This document shows positions 10,571 through 23,395 of a stretch of DNA of 64,000 bases, piece after piece (position 1 is the stretch's first letter; each line of letters begins with the position of its first letter). A model generated the notes under the pieces. It was not told the origin of the DNA. It made no database searches and was given only the letters and a program-made list of their open reading frames with translations. Source of the stretch: Tetrastigma voinierianum. Its lineage: Eukaryota; Streptophyta; Magnoliopsida; Vitales; Vitaceae. A program made the position numbers and the translations under genes. Location of the stretch: contig JAEQBH010000033.1 of NCBI GenBank assembly GCA_016808115.1, positions 930,001 to 994,000 on the forward strand, given 5' to 3'.

Positions 10571-12726
10571 GGAACCTGATTCGAAGTCAGTTGGCAACTA
10601 TGGAGCAGAAATTCAATTCCCCCACGGAAAAGGCAAATCGTAATTTAGATTACAAAGTGTAATTTTGGTTAAAAATCCAAAATTTATTCTCTAGATCTCG
10701 GATGAAGAAAGCGGATTTCACGTTGGGTCGTCTCGCGAAGAAATCTAGCTATACGTAAAATTCGTCAAATTCCGGTATGTCGGGTGTACGTTTTTACGAA
10801 GCATCGCGATTTGGAGTCTTAGTAAGCGATTTTCGATGAAGCGAAAGTCACATATGACACGTACTCATGTGCCATAAGTGGTATGGTAGAGAAATGATGA
10901 AAATGGGCGGCGAGATAATGAATGTCAAGCGCAGGAAATGAAGGGACGTATTAATTCATTATGGGATTTGTTTAAGTCACTAAAGGACAAAAAGTTGTAT
11001 AGTGATTGTCTTCTCAATTCAAAGGAAAAAAGCGTAAGAAATGGAAAAAGGAGAAAGACCGGTGACTCGGATCTAGTTTCTAGTGAGAGAGGAGTCGTTC
11101 TCTCTGAAATACGCGATCAAGTCGGCGGTCGCCGGAGACGAAGGAGGCTGCTCTCTGTGAGAAGGGCCCGGCAGGTACCAGATTTAGGGAGTTTCCTCAA
11201 ACTCCGAGAGGTGAGGTTTCTCCCTACTTGGGTTTTATTCTTCGTTTAAAATTACTTTGAATGTTTGAGTTGAATGAGGCGTGAGGGACGTTTGATGAAT
11301 CTTGGAACCGTGTTGTTGTAAATTTTGAACCCAAAATCGGTAGGCGTGGCGGTGTGCCTTGTGTAGTTTGTTTGGGTTGTTAATTGTGTAAAATTGTGAA
11401 ACAAATCATGTATTGGTTGGTTTGAGGCCTTGAATGGCCGTTTGATCGGTCCCAAAACTTGGGACGGGTGTCTAAATTATTGAACATTTCTGTAAATCCG
11501 TGACCTGTCTTGGTGAATTGGGATTGCTTGTTGTGCAATCATGTGTTAAATCATGTATTGATTGGAATGAGGCGGAAATGGCGTGAAATCTTGGGTTCTA
11601 GAAGTGAATCGATGAATTGTGATTTTCGGAATAAGTAACGAGGTTCACTATTCCCGAAAGCAGTGTTTAAAAATATATTTTTGTGTGAAAATGTGTTTGA
11701 TCGAGTGATTCAAGTTACAGATTGCTGTGTTTGATCATTAGCCAAGTGAGCTAATTTTGATGTATGAAATGAGAATTTACACATGACATGATTGTGTGAA
11801 TTGTTTTGTAAATATATGCATGTTTATATATTTACTTGTGAGATTAGATTGTATTGGAATTGGCATCGATAAATTGTATCTGGCTGAAACGCCCTAGGGC
11901 CCTATAGGAGTGAGTGCATGAGATGAGTCTAGAAAATGGTTCGGAGGTTGTCTAAAAATGTTAATTATCGGAGGGTAGTCAAACTAAAAATATCAATCGT
12001 CGGGCTGACCCAATTGATATTTGTCGGAGGGTAGTCCACAAGCGAATAATATATCAATCGTCAGATGACCAGTTGATATATACACATCGGAGGGTTGTCA
12101 TGATAAACAAAATAATAATTTTCATACGAGGCTTAGGCGAGTGTGATGGAGTCGGTGAGGACTTGGGATCAGAGTTAGTCATGTAGACATTCAAGTAGGA
12201 TCATGCATTTGCTTGAATGTGTGTTTATTTTGGAACATTGGCACTTAGGTGGAGAGTAGCCCACTTGGGGGCTGATTCCACTGCGAGCATTAGCTCACCT
12301 GTCGAGGATATTTTGCAGTACGGGAGCGTGCGGGGACGGCTCGTCTTAGGGTCCGAGATTTAAGCTAGGGTGGCTTTGGGGTTCTTCGATGTTTACATGT
12401 ATTGAATTCATGTATTTTAATATATGTTGTATAAGAGTAAAACATTTGAACTCTTAGAACTATTGGATATAGTGGATTCATAGTTGGTATGTTTTTATGG
12501 GTATTGTAGTATGGGCCTAAGAGGCCGTTTTTATCCATATTTGTATCATTGTTATTATATTGGACTGTTTGGGACAGGTATATGCATGTACTGTATTTGG
12601 GTAGAGCTCTCCGTACAAAGGAGACTCTGCCCGATTTTCTGAAGTGGCGTCGGGTGGCCCGGCGTCACTTAGCATATTCCTTGAGGTTGTGGGTGATCGC
12701 GGACCTCCCGAGTTTGGGGCGTCACA
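10570..12726 (+). repeat. Chromovirus-type LTR, plus orientation, left arm of an inverted LTR pair
   Basis: It starts TGGAACC and ends TTTGGGGCGTCACA. Family landmarks in order are a CTCTAGATCTCGGATGA block near 10692, GAGAGAGGAGTCG (probable transcribed region), GATATTTGTCGGAGGGTAGTC repeats (11990-12090), a conserved hairpin at 12599-12632, and the terminal GGGGCGTCACA. No coding sequence. No matching TSD: the left flank is ACTCA and the right side is the inverted partner. Confidence 0.8.
12599..12632 (+). other. Conserved hairpin near the LTR 3' end
   Basis: GGGTAGAGCTCTCC, loop GTACAAA, then GGAGACTCTGCCC form a near-perfect stem-loop. Versions occur in other LTRs of this superfamily at 12789-12822, 21389-21423, 30362-30394 and 48115-48145. 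The position, about 90-130 bp before the LTR end, suggests a role in the R/U5 transcript, such as 3' processing, but this is inference. Confidence 0.6.
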
Positions 12727-14493
12727 CAACCCGTCAACCCACAGAATATTCGTGGATGTTGGGTAACCCGACACCACTCACGAAAATTGGGTAGAGTCTT
12801 CTTTGTACGGGGAGCTCTACCCAAGGTACAACCTGTCCCAATCACATGACAATAGGTCCCATATTTCTGAACCATACCAAGTCGATACAATTAAAATGAT
12901 AAAATGGCCACGTGGGCTTATACGTCAGTCTTTCGCTAAAATATCAGCCAACTATATTACATGGTTCAAGAGTTAAGAAATCACTCTTAATTCAAAACAT
13001 ATATTGAAATTTAAGAATTCTAATACATGTTATCTGAATTTCATGTCAAAGCCACGAAGTCGGCTTTCTTAAAATGTAGCTCACAGTGACGTCGTCGCTG
13101 TCTGTTTCCTACTTGAAATAGTGATCCTCAGCGGGGTGAGCAAAGCCTAGTAGTGATAATTTCTCATTAGTTACTCCCCACCTAGGTGCATGTCATTGGC
13201 AACCAATCACACTCAAGCGTCATGATCTGCCCAGATAATCTATGCAATCCGTGTCTCGAGTCCTCACCAAACTCCTTCACATACCTAAGCCAAATAAGAA
13301 AATACGATTTTCAAAACAAAAGCTTTTTGTTCTCGAAAACTAACTACCGAGTTTCGGTAAAATTTGTTAGACTGACCCTCGGGAAACAATTCATGGGCCT
13401 CAGGCGTGAATTGTTGGACAATCGCCCAACACAATTCTCCGGAAAATCTTCCATCGAAATTCCTTTAACAAACATTTTCGTTTTTGTTTTCTTTCATGTC
13501 ATGCACTAACACCTAATATTCTAGGTTGCCCCTGTGCATATGGAATCCATTATGCCAATTCCAAAATATTCATGCTAATATACTTTTCATGTATATATTA
13601 ACATAATTAAATTCACATAATCCATGTTATTCAATTCACAATCAATAACACCAAAATTAGCTTACATGGGCTAATTAACCACTAAAGCAATTCATTTTGA
13701 ATCACCCAAACCGCACAAAATCACACAACAAAATCACGAGAACAGTGAAACCCTCGGGTCGACACTGTTCACGGCCACACAATAAGGATTTTCTCCACTC
13801 GCTTAAAATGTTTTGAGACTGAAATTACGCCTAAATCAAGCCTCAGAATATCCCTAACCATTCACATGGCTCTTAGCTAAAGAATAACACAAGTAGGAGA
13901 AGACCCCTACCTCTTAGAGTTGTCAGATCTCCACAAAATCAGTGCCTGGCGTAGCCACTACGTAGCGTGGTCGACTTCTGCTTCTTGCTCAAATTCGAGA
14001 GCGCCCAGTCGAACGACGGGAAATCTAGAGAGAAGTCACTCTTTCTCTCTCTAAAATCTCAAATCCCACCTACTACACTTTGTTTTTCATTTGGAGAAGA
14101 AAACTTTTCATTTTTGTCTTTATTCATTTAAACTTTCTAATAATTCAGTCATGTCTTAGCACAAGTGACTTTTGACACATGGCTTAATCTAAGCCCGTTC
14201 ATCTCCATCCTCTCTAATCATGAAACATGTGTCACATGAGTACATGTAATAAGAGTGACTTTTGTCACATCACCGCATGTCTCTCAAGCAGTTTTACGAC
14301 ACTTTCGACACAGTGCCTCAAAAGCGTAAGAATTCCGACATTTGAGTCAGCGAGTCGACGTGGTAGCTAGATTTGGCGAGACGATTCTAACGGTGAAGTC
14401 CGTTTCATCATCCGAGATGTATAAAAATTTTAGGTTTTGACCGAAATTACCATTTTACCATTTTTTTAAAAATTAGAATTTTCTCGGGTTCCA
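12727..14493 (-). repeat. Chromovirus-type LTR, minus orientation, right arm of the inverted pair
   Basis: Read on the minus strand it starts TGGAACCCGAGAAAATTC at 14493 and ends near 12727, lacking the last 30 bp or so (the TGTGACGCCCC end seen in relatives). It shares landmarks with 21297-23395: ACCCGTCAACCC, the GGTAGAG...CTCTACCC hairpin, and the GTCACATGAGTACATG block near 14231. By eye it is clearly diverged from the left arm, so this is not a fresh palindrome. Confidence 0.78.
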
Positions 14494-15174
14494 TCACTTG
14501 CTCATTTTGAGCTACGAGATGAGACCGGGAGCACCGGAGTCTCGTCGGCGAATGTGGAGGCCCTCCATGCGAGCATGTGTCTTCTGTCATGGACAACGAC
14601 GACCATCCTCCGTGATCGACAATCCATCGGGATTAGCTCACGCGACTCCTGCGCCTTCCATGCACTTATACCGCCACGCGGTGATTCCGCTGATCACCAA
14701 AGAAGTTTCCTACACTCACTCTCGTTCTTTCATAGACATTGAGGACACTGTCCGCACTTGTTTGGGGGGTGTGAGTTTGTTTGTGTTGGTTTGCTATATT
14801 TTTGGGTTATTTTTGCGTTTTATGCTTTAGTGTGTTCTAAGTTATTTTTACGTTTTCTATTCTAGTATGTCAATTCCTATGCTTATTTATATGTGTCCTT
14901 TTTAGGGTTTGTTTGGTGTTTATCTTGATAAATGCATGATTTATTCTATTCGTAGATTTATTTTCCTGTTTACGTTTCTTTGAGGTTCTCTGTTTTTAGT
15001 TTGTTTCGGTTTAGGATTGTTTTAGGTAGTGTGTGCGTGATGCCATGCCTGCTATTCAAGGATCTCTTGTGACTGTGTCCAAAATCTTTAATCTTTTTGG
15101 AAAAACAAAGTATAAATCCAGAAAGGATATGTAGGTTGCTAGATGCTCGGGAATTTCATGTGGGATAGGTAGGG

Positions 15175-18100
15175 TGTAACGCCCCGAAATATACCCTAGT
15201 CATTTTCAACATGTTTTAGGGTATTTTGTAAGCATAATTTATTTGTTTCGGCGTGAGTTAAGTGCGGCTCTTGAAACAGAGACCGGAAAGTTATAAAACT
15301 TAAGGACAATTTTGTAATTGGTCAAAAGGGCTTAAAGTCTAATATTAAAAAGATTTGGGCCAAAGAAGAAATAATAGGAATTGTTGTATAATTCTTAGAA
15401 GATGAGAGGCCAAAATACAATAAAAAGAAATTGAAATACAAATGGCCAATAGTTGGGGGACAAAAATGCAATTATGATAAGAATCCAAAAATGGGTTTTT
15501 GAGGGCCAAACAAGGCCTAACAAAAATTTGGATTTAAGAGACCAAATTGGTCTCATTTGGGGAGAAGGAACAAACCGTGAAGGCGAAGAGGAAAGAGGAA
15601 GGAAGAAGAAGAAGAGAAAGAAGAAGAGGAAGAGGGATCAAGGCCAAAAGGTATGGAAACTACCTTGATTATGGATTTTAATATGGATCACATGGGATTC
15701 TAAGACTTTGTATGATTAATATCTTGTCTCCAAATCTAGGAGTTTCATTGAATTGCATCTTAACCTTAGATTTCTTGAAATTAAGGTGGAGTAAAACCCC
15801 TGAGGAACAAGATAAATGCAAAAATTCCCTTTTTGTTTGGATTCATGGTTAAATGACAGAAGTAATGGAGCTAGGTTTTAAAATAAACCTAACAAATCCT
15901 TGACTTTGAATTGTGTATGGGTTGTAACCCATATTAGAATGGCTTTGGGAGTGATTCATGAAGAATTTGGAAGAAGATATCATTGAAGAAAGATGATTTG
16001 AGGATAATTGAGGTTAAAGATGAAATTACAAATGGTTTTGAAGTGTATACGAAGTATAGATTTGGTTTGGGATGGAAAGTGCATGAAAAAGGGGAGAAAT
16101 AACAAAATCTGGGCATTTCGGGTGTCTTCTACCAGTACAAGTTGAAGTTCTACCGGTACAACTTTGATTCACAGTCGATTTGGCCAAGTGCGGTGAGTTA
16201 GTTCTACCGGTACAACTTCATTCTGGTTTCCTGTTTCGACAGTTTTTGTATTTTGGCCACTCTTCCTCATTTTCTTATCCGATTTGCGTGATTCAAGTGG
16301 CCACTTAAAATGAACTTCAAGAGAACAAACCGTATTTAATAAGTATCTCCAAATTCTGACTCTAGACGCCCAAGAAATTCACTCAAAGTGGGACCGTGTG
16401 CAAGGCAAATTCTGGTTCAGCTTTGAACATAGAAAGTCAGGATGTTTAGGACGTAACTTCGAGAGTTCAGTGCTCGAATTGGGTGATTCCAGTTGGAGAT
16501 AGAACCCTTAGCACCTTAGATTTAAAAGGAATTATAAGGACATAGTGTCAAAATAGGAAGTTAAGACCCCATAAAAATGAGTAATACAAACGGTCAGTGT
16601 AAAATCGGTAAAACCCGACTAGTTGGCATGAAAGAAATGCCATAACTTGAGTTTAGACGATCCGATTGGAATGATTCAATTTCTGAGTAAAGATGATTCA
16701 TAGAACAAAGAATATATAGAAAGATATATGATCATATGACTACCTAGGACCAAAGAATGAATGAGTGGACGTCTGATTAGTGCTCAGAGCACTCTGATTG
16801 AATGCCGGTACTCTGATTAGTGCTATGGCACTCTGTCACGATTAGTGCTCACGGCGCCTGTTGATGCCGGTACTCCTGCTGGTGCTATGGCACGGTGCTG
16901 TATCGTACCTTCGGTATATCATTTTCGTCTACTCATTTCTTATAATTGGTGCAGGTAGTCGGACCGTCATATGATGAATAGCTGAATAAAGAATAATAGT
17001 AAAGATTTGAGCGTGTCTGATCGTCACCGCGTACCTACGGGTACTCATGTCGATAAGTTAATAGTACCCTCTGGGTACTCCGTATCGACAGAATCTGTCT
17101 CACGAATAAGTTACGCCAGTACCTCACGGGTACTCTGTCTCTAGTGGGTTACGTAGTACCTACGGGTACTCCACAATATCTGAAAATGTTCACCATGGTA
17201 CCTCTGGTACTCCTGTGTTTATTAAAGTTACGTTCTGTCTCGGTTTAGTTAAGTACCTATGGGTACTCCTGTCTCCCCGATTAACTCCTGTCTCACGATT
17301 AACTCCTGTCTCTAAGTTAAGTCACGATCGATAGGATTCAGTAGTATAAGGGTACTCCACATGTTTAGACAAGTCCTGTAGTACCTCTCACGGTACTTAT
17401 GTATACGAATAAGTCCTGATCTGATAAGTTAGTAGTACCTCACGGGTACTCACGTATATGAGTATTAGGATTAAATCTTGTATCTGAATAAGTCCTGCTT
17501 AGTACCTATGGGTACTCTGTCTCCAATATAAGTTATATAGTACCTCACAGGTACTCGATGTTGAATAAGTTAAGTTTTATGATTAACTCCTATATCGAAT
17601 AAGTTACATCCCATTATACGAATAAAGTTCCGTCCTGTATTCGATTAAGTTATGTAGTACCTATAGGTACTCTCGTATTTCATCCGTTACGTAGTACCTA
17701 CGAGGTACTCACAGTATAATTAAGTCACAGCAGTACCTCGGTGCTCCACATGCCAGGTCAAGTTATGTGGTACCTCTGGGTGCTCTGTATTTGATAAGTT
17801 ACGCTAGTACCAGTGCTCTCGTATCCGATAACACAAGTATAAGTTACCTTAGTACCCACGGGTACTCGTATCAGTAACATAAGTATAAGTTCTGTAGTAC
17901 CCAAGGGTACTCTTGTCTCAGTAACATAAGTATAAGCTTTGTATTACCCACGGGTACTCCCGTATCGATAAAACAAGTATAAGTCCAGTAGTACCTAAAG
18001 GTACTCTCGTATCCGTAAAATAAGTATATGTATACATTACGATCTGTGCACACTCTGGACTAGTATCCATACTTGATATGTAGCTATCACGTGCGATCTA

Positions 18101-19211
18101 ACCTGTATGTCATACGATTATGATTGGTCGACTTATTGTACCTCCCAGTACCTTAACCTGAGTATAAGATCATGGGCAAATTTATAAATTCTGTAATACA
18201 TGTATGAGATACGAAATACATGTGTAAGTTTTGTAATACACGTATAAGATCCGAAATACCGGTATGTGCTCAGAAATACCAGTATAAGTTCCGTAAGACC
18301 AGGATATACTTCGTAGTACAAGTAAGATACGAAGTACCTATATAAGTTTTGTAGTACTTACAAGTACTTCCGTATAAGAATAAGTTCCACAATACCAGTA
18401 TACGTTCCGTAATCTCTGTGATACCTATGGGTACCTCCGAACAAGTGTAAAACTCGTGATATAAGTAGAAGTCTGCATAAGATAAGTTCTATAACTCCTC
18501 TGAAGTCCGAATGAAAGGTAAATCTGTATAAGTAGACATAAGATAGAGTTACGTAACTCTACAGCAAGGAGTCGAATGAATGTAAATTACGTATAAGTAG
18601 AAGTCCTGCATAAGATAAGTTCTGTAACTCCTACGGGAGTCCCGAGTGAACATACGTCTATTATAAGTATAAGTCATAAGAATAAATACAATATCCCTAA
18701 AGTCCAGAATAAACATAAACTGTTATGAGCTTAAGTACTTGTATAAGTCCATGTTATGAATGAAATTTACGATATACGTATGGTTATACACTTATTATAA
18801 TTGTGTATATGCATGTGCATCTGTATAAGTTATAAGATATGTTTCCCCACTAGCGTAAAACATACGGGTTTAATCCGTGGCAAATTTAAGAAGACGTCAG
18901 CAAACATCCGCATACAGCTGGGCCAACACACCTGTAAGGGTTCACTACATGTAGGTTCCGTGCTCTGATTTGTAATGTAAAAGTAAAGTTTTGTATTTGT
19001 AAATGGGACTCAGTATATGTGTATAGATTTTGATGGACACCACTCTGGTGGTAGTTCTTTGATTCTGTGCTATAAGATGCTGGGCCATAACCCACAAAGC
19101 GTTTTTAAAAAAAAAAAAAAAATCAGGTAAAGAGTTCCAGTATATGGTCTCGCGTCCCGGAAACCGGTTCGGATCCGCCAATCGGGTCGGATCAGGATTT
19201 GGGGTGTGACA
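15175..19211 (+). mobile_element. 4.0-kb solo LTR, TSD TAGGG
   Basis: TGTAACGCCCCGAAATATAC at 15175 to GATTTGGGGTGTGACA ending at 19211, flanked on both sides by TAGGG (15170-15174 and 19212-19216). It interrupts Athila copy B exactly where copy F is continuous. There is no internal region, primer site or coding sequence, so it is a solo LTR left by recombination. The length is extreme, and much of it is a repeat array (16860-18440). Before the array come a purine-rich GAA/GAG tract (about 15580-15645) and three TTCTACCGGTACAACTT-like words (16125-16220). The ORF at 15453-15668 lies in the purine tract and is not a gene. Confidence 0.92.
16860..18440. repeat. Array of palindromic AGTACCTAYGGGTACT motifs
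   Basis: At least twenty copies of AGTACC-N4-GGTACT (for example near 17027, 17120, 17157, 17253, 17433, 17658, 17694, 17850, 17896, 17943 and 17987) are separated by irregular 30-80 bp spacers rich in AATAAGTTA. Each motif is self-complementary, so either strand can form short hairpins. Copies decay towards the right (18170-18320, ATACATGTAT-like words). Confidence 0.85.
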
Positions 19212-20168
19212 TAGGGAGACATAGTGAATCACCTCCGTGGTATTCAAGATACCAATTCTCAACTAGCCTATCGCACCCACACACAGATGATCTCTAAGGT
19301 ATGCCTAGGCTCCAAACCCAACTTACTAAAGTTCAACAAACCTTGGGGGTTTCTAAACACCAAAGTGATGAGACACCTTAGAAAAATAGGATTGCCTTCA
19401 GCCCCAATTGAAAAAAAAAAGGTAAAAAAAAAAAGAAAAAGAAAAATGAATAGAAAAAAAGAAAAAAAAAAGAAGCAAAGAGAGAAGAAAAAGTATGAAT
19501 AGAATAAGTGGGAGCTTCTAATCGAAATCCTAGGAACAGTCAGAGGGGCTTTTCATAGCCTAATGCCCTGAGCCAACTAGGTAGGAGCCATTGACTTCAC
19601 TGCCCATTACAAGTTACATGGGATGGAGGATGGAAGTTTCCCATAACTTAGGGCCCTTAGGTTTAGTTGAGTGTTCTGGGTGAAGTTCAAGAGAAATTGA
19701 ATGCCTGGTGCCCTTAACCAACTGGTGGGGAGTCACCAATGAATCCCCGCTACAAGAACCCTTAACATAAACTTATAGGCACTGATTTTTCTTTCATGAG
19801 TAGGTAGGATTGTTGAATAAAAAAGGGTGCGTTCTTATCCTTTCGTAGTTAGATTCTTCCAAATAGGTGAGTTAAATTCAAGTTTGGGGGTGTCGGAACC
19901 GAGTTATATGTTAGAGATCACGTATCAAATGCACATAGGCTTTTTAGGAAAGGCTATTGAAAACTTGGGAGGTTGAGTCACTTGTCAACTGAACCGTGTT
20001 CAGCTGAATTCTTTCGAAAGTCGAACAACCTTATGGACCCTCTAAAATTTGAATAAAAAAGTAAGATTTGTGAGTTAGCCCATTTTGATCCTTGGCAACA
20101 TGGGCATCACAATCAGGGCGTTGAGTTTTAGTATGTTAGGTTCTTGTGTGTCGGGTTTAGAGTCGGTT

Positions 20169-20190
20169 TCTTGCTTGAGGACAAGCAAGA
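20169..20190 (+). other. Hairpin upstream of the Athila polypurine tract
   Basis: TCTTGCTTG, AGGA, CAAGCAAGA is an inverted repeat with a 9-bp stem, ending 7 bp before the polypurine region. The same structure is at 54274-54295 in copy F, with CCCC in the loop on the plus strand, and a decayed form lies near 430-440 in copy A. Conservation in separate copies suggests a cis-acting role. Confidence 0.65.
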
Positions 20191-20196
20191 AGCTAA

Positions 20197-20207
20197 TTTT
20201 GGGGCTG
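20197..20207 (+). other. Polypurine tract of Athila copy B
   Basis: TTTTGGGGCTG lies directly before the LTR start TGATGAG. It contains pyrimidines, so it has decayed compared with copy A. Confidence 0.55.
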
Positions 20208-20267
20208 TGATGAGTGCTTAAAACACTCATGTCATACCCGCGTTCGTTCTACGTTTTTAGTTCAATT

Positions 20268-20280
20268 TTATATTTAAATA
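20268..20280 (+). promoter_or_regulatory. Possible TATA box in Athila LTR
   Basis: TTATATTTAAATA lies about 60 bp into the LTR. An ATTTAAATAAG word is at the matching place in copy F (about 54184-54194, minus strand) and a TATTTTATA word in copy A (about 10510-10518). Position and conservation fit an LTR promoter, but there is no direct evidence. Confidence 0.35.
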
Positions 20281-21296
20281 AGTGCATTATAGCCCGATAT
20301 CTTATTTTTAGATCTTATGTAGCCATAGGTGAAGCAGTGGTTTTGGAATCATTTTGAGCCAAAAGAAGGAGAAGAAAATCGCAAATGCCCGCGCGACGCT
20401 CCGAAGATCGCACGCCACAACGCGCCACGACGCTTGGTCAATGTAAGAAAAGTCAACGAGCGACCCAACGTCGTGACGTCATCGTGATTTCTGCCTTAGA
20501 ATCATAAAAAGCAAAAGAGACCTAATTTAGGGGTCATCGAACAACGTGCGGACTAGAGCGCAGAAAACAGAGCAGTAGCGACTCAAATCATTGGAAAAGA
20601 CAGTGTTTTTGCATATTTTTTTTTCTCATAAACCATTGATGATTTATAGAACCATGCGTATATTCAGTTCCAATATGTTCTAGATTTCTCTCTAGGGTTT
20701 TGTTGAACCCTATCACAATTGAATGGATTAAGGTTTAAATTTATATTATTCAGTTTATTTATTATTTGCATCGATCTACTCTATATCTGTTGTTTATATA
20801 CATGGTAATGTCTGGACAACATGGGCATGATCCTGTTGGGTATCCGAGATCGAGAGATAAGGACTCTCGTGGATCTCGAATAAATGGTTCTCGACAACCC
20901 CAGAACAGATATCCCGGACTGAGCTATAGGGCGTATTAGGGTTCGAACATTTAGGCGTTTCAGAGTATTAGGTCGGGGCAGATATGCACTTAACTCCATC
21001 GGCGGATAGCGGATACAATTCCTGGTTATACCTTCGTGAGGCACGATCACCCCGCCATCGAAGTCACTGCAGACCGGTAGTAATTCGTAGGTAATAATCC
21101 ATCAGCGGCGTGGAGACTAATCTCTGGGCTTCCACAAGCAAAGTAATTTCACAAGTTAATTTAGCTTTAGTTTTAATCCCATATATTAGTTAGATAGCCA
21201 TTAAGAGTTTAAGTCCAAATAATATTATAGGGCCAATTTCAGTAGTCAACACACTTCTCCCCATGGATCGATATCCGTACCTAGGTACACTATATT

Positions 21297-23395
21297 AGTG
21301 ACGCCCCAAATCCAGGGTGTTCATTGACAACCCGTCAACCCGCGGAATACTCATGAATGTCGGGTAACCCGACACCACGCACGAAAATCGAGCAGAGTCT
21401 CCTTTGTACGGAGAGCTTTACCCAAGGTACAAACCTGTCCCAACAATCAACTTATGACCACATCGAGCTTATATACAATTAAAATGAGTAAAAATGGCCA
21501 CTTGGGCCTCTGCATTAATACTCACAACAAACATATCCCAACCAAAATATACTACATGGTTCAAGAGTTATTCCACATTTAATACAAACACATATTAAAA
21601 TTTACAATTCTAATACATGTTATACCAAAACATCAGTTAATAACCCATTTTCTTCCAAAATCGGCTCCTAAAGTGAGCCCGTATTCTCAACGCCCGTGAC
21701 ATGAAATAACATTCCCGATGTATGAGCAATTTCAAGAGTGGAATTACCCTAAATGGATTACTCTCCACCTATGTGCATATGCAACGATTCAATGTAAACA
21801 CACACTCAAGTAAACACGTGATCCTACTTGAATGTCTACATGCCCAATCCCATGTCTCGAGTCCTCACCGACTCCCTCACACTTGCCTAAGCCTTGTATG
21901 AGAAAACACCGCTTTCAAACAAACTCATGGTTCCCGAAAACACACTACCGAATTTCAGAAAAGTATTGGACTACCCTCGTGAGGCGAACAATGTGTTGGA
22001 GAACCTTCCTAAACAATTCATGGCCCCACGTGTAATTGTCGGGACCATCTCCTAACACAAATCTCCGAAAAATCATCCATTGAAATTCCTTTTGCAACCA
22101 TGTTCGTTTTTCTTTTCTTTCATGTCATGCACTCACACCTAATTTCTAGGTTACCCCGGTGCATATGAAATGCATTATGCCATTTCAACACAATTTATAC
22201 CAACATATCAATTATGCATATATTCTCAAATTTGCACTCATACCACATGTTATTCAATTTTGATCAACCACCCAAATTAGCTCACTGAAAGCTAATCACA
22301 ATCCCATTTCCACCGCCTACACTCAATTATGTTTTATATAATTGTGGCATCATGTTAACACATTAAGTTCATGCATTAACCTATTAATTTCCACACAACT
22401 CAAGCCATTCACTTCAACAATTTCATGCACACAACACATGGACGTTTTTGGTCCAATTCATACAAACCGGACTATTTTACCGCCCCAGAAGAGCAAGGTC
22501 AGCCCACGGGCAGCCCACTAATTGAACATCTGCCTAATTTTGTGGAACCTAATTCCATGGCCATTTCCGACCTCATACACACCAAAACACAATTTATTGC
22601 ATAAATTACACCACAAGCTGCCCAAACAGTCCTTGGATTGTCCAAAACGGCTCCAAAATTTCCCTACACCGGCCCCCAAGTTTCGGATCATCAAACTACC
22701 ACTCACGGGCCTCAAATCAACCCAAGCATTTGCTAAACACCAAACAAGGTAAACTAAGTAGAGAGCAACCCCACCACGGAGTTTGTCGAAACTCCCCGAA
22801 ACCGGTGCCCACGTGTAGCCCTCGCCTCGTAGAATAACTTTCCTTCTTGCTCCGTCGAAAACCGATGGTTCGATCGGCCGGAATCCTAGAGAGAAGGTGT
22901 TATCTCTCTCTTTAAAAAATCAAAATCTCACTTTCTGCACTCCACCACCAGCCACTGCCGTTTTTGCCCATTTTTGGTCTTTTGGAGAAGAAGACCACTA
23001 TTCAACTTTTGTCTTTTTCCTCATTAAACATTCAATTAATACCATCCATGTCCTTAAGTCTTGGATTTTTAACACTTGACACTATCTTGGCCATCCATTT
23101 CATCCACTCTCTAATATTGCAACATGTTTCATAAGAGTACATGTAGTGGGTGACTTTTGTCACATCACATGCCTCTCAAACTCGTTTTAAGGCACCCGAC
23201 ACCTAGTGCCTTGAAAAACGTGCAAATTCTGACTGTCTCGGAATTCGACGAAAATCGACGTGGTAGCTAGATTTCGCGAAACAATTCCAACAGTGAAGTC
23301 TATTTTGTCATTCAAGATCTAGAAAAATTTTGGATTTTTACCGAAATTACGATTTTGCCATTTTTCAGAAAATTGGAATTTTCTCGGGTCTTACA
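21297..23395 (-). mobile_element. 2.1-kb chromovirus-type solo LTR, TSD ATATT
   Basis: Minus strand: TGTAAGACCCGAGAAAATTC at 23395 to the GGGGCGTCAC end at 21297, where the terminal CA has mutated. ATATT flanks it at 21292-21296 and 23396-23400. It interrupts the Athila B LTR. Landmarks shared with 12727-14493 and 30267-32318 include ACCCGTCAACCC, the 21389-21423 hairpin, the GTCCTCACCGACTCCC block and a TCTCTCTCT tract. No coding sequence. Confidence 0.92.

Larger units (their letters stand above)
19217..20207 (+). other. 3' non-coding region of Athila copy B
   Basis: It continues the Athila sequence after the solo LTR and matches the minus strand of 54257-55190. It contains an A-rich tract (about 19410-19495) that produces a Lys-rich ORF (19224-19502), which is low complexity and not a gene. 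Confidence 0.75.

Noticed and set aside
16860..18440. CRISPR-like array (repeats separated by spacers)
   Set aside because: Spacers vary from 30 to 80 bp and share AATAAGTTA words, repeats are degenerate, there are no cas genes, and the context is a plant LTR.
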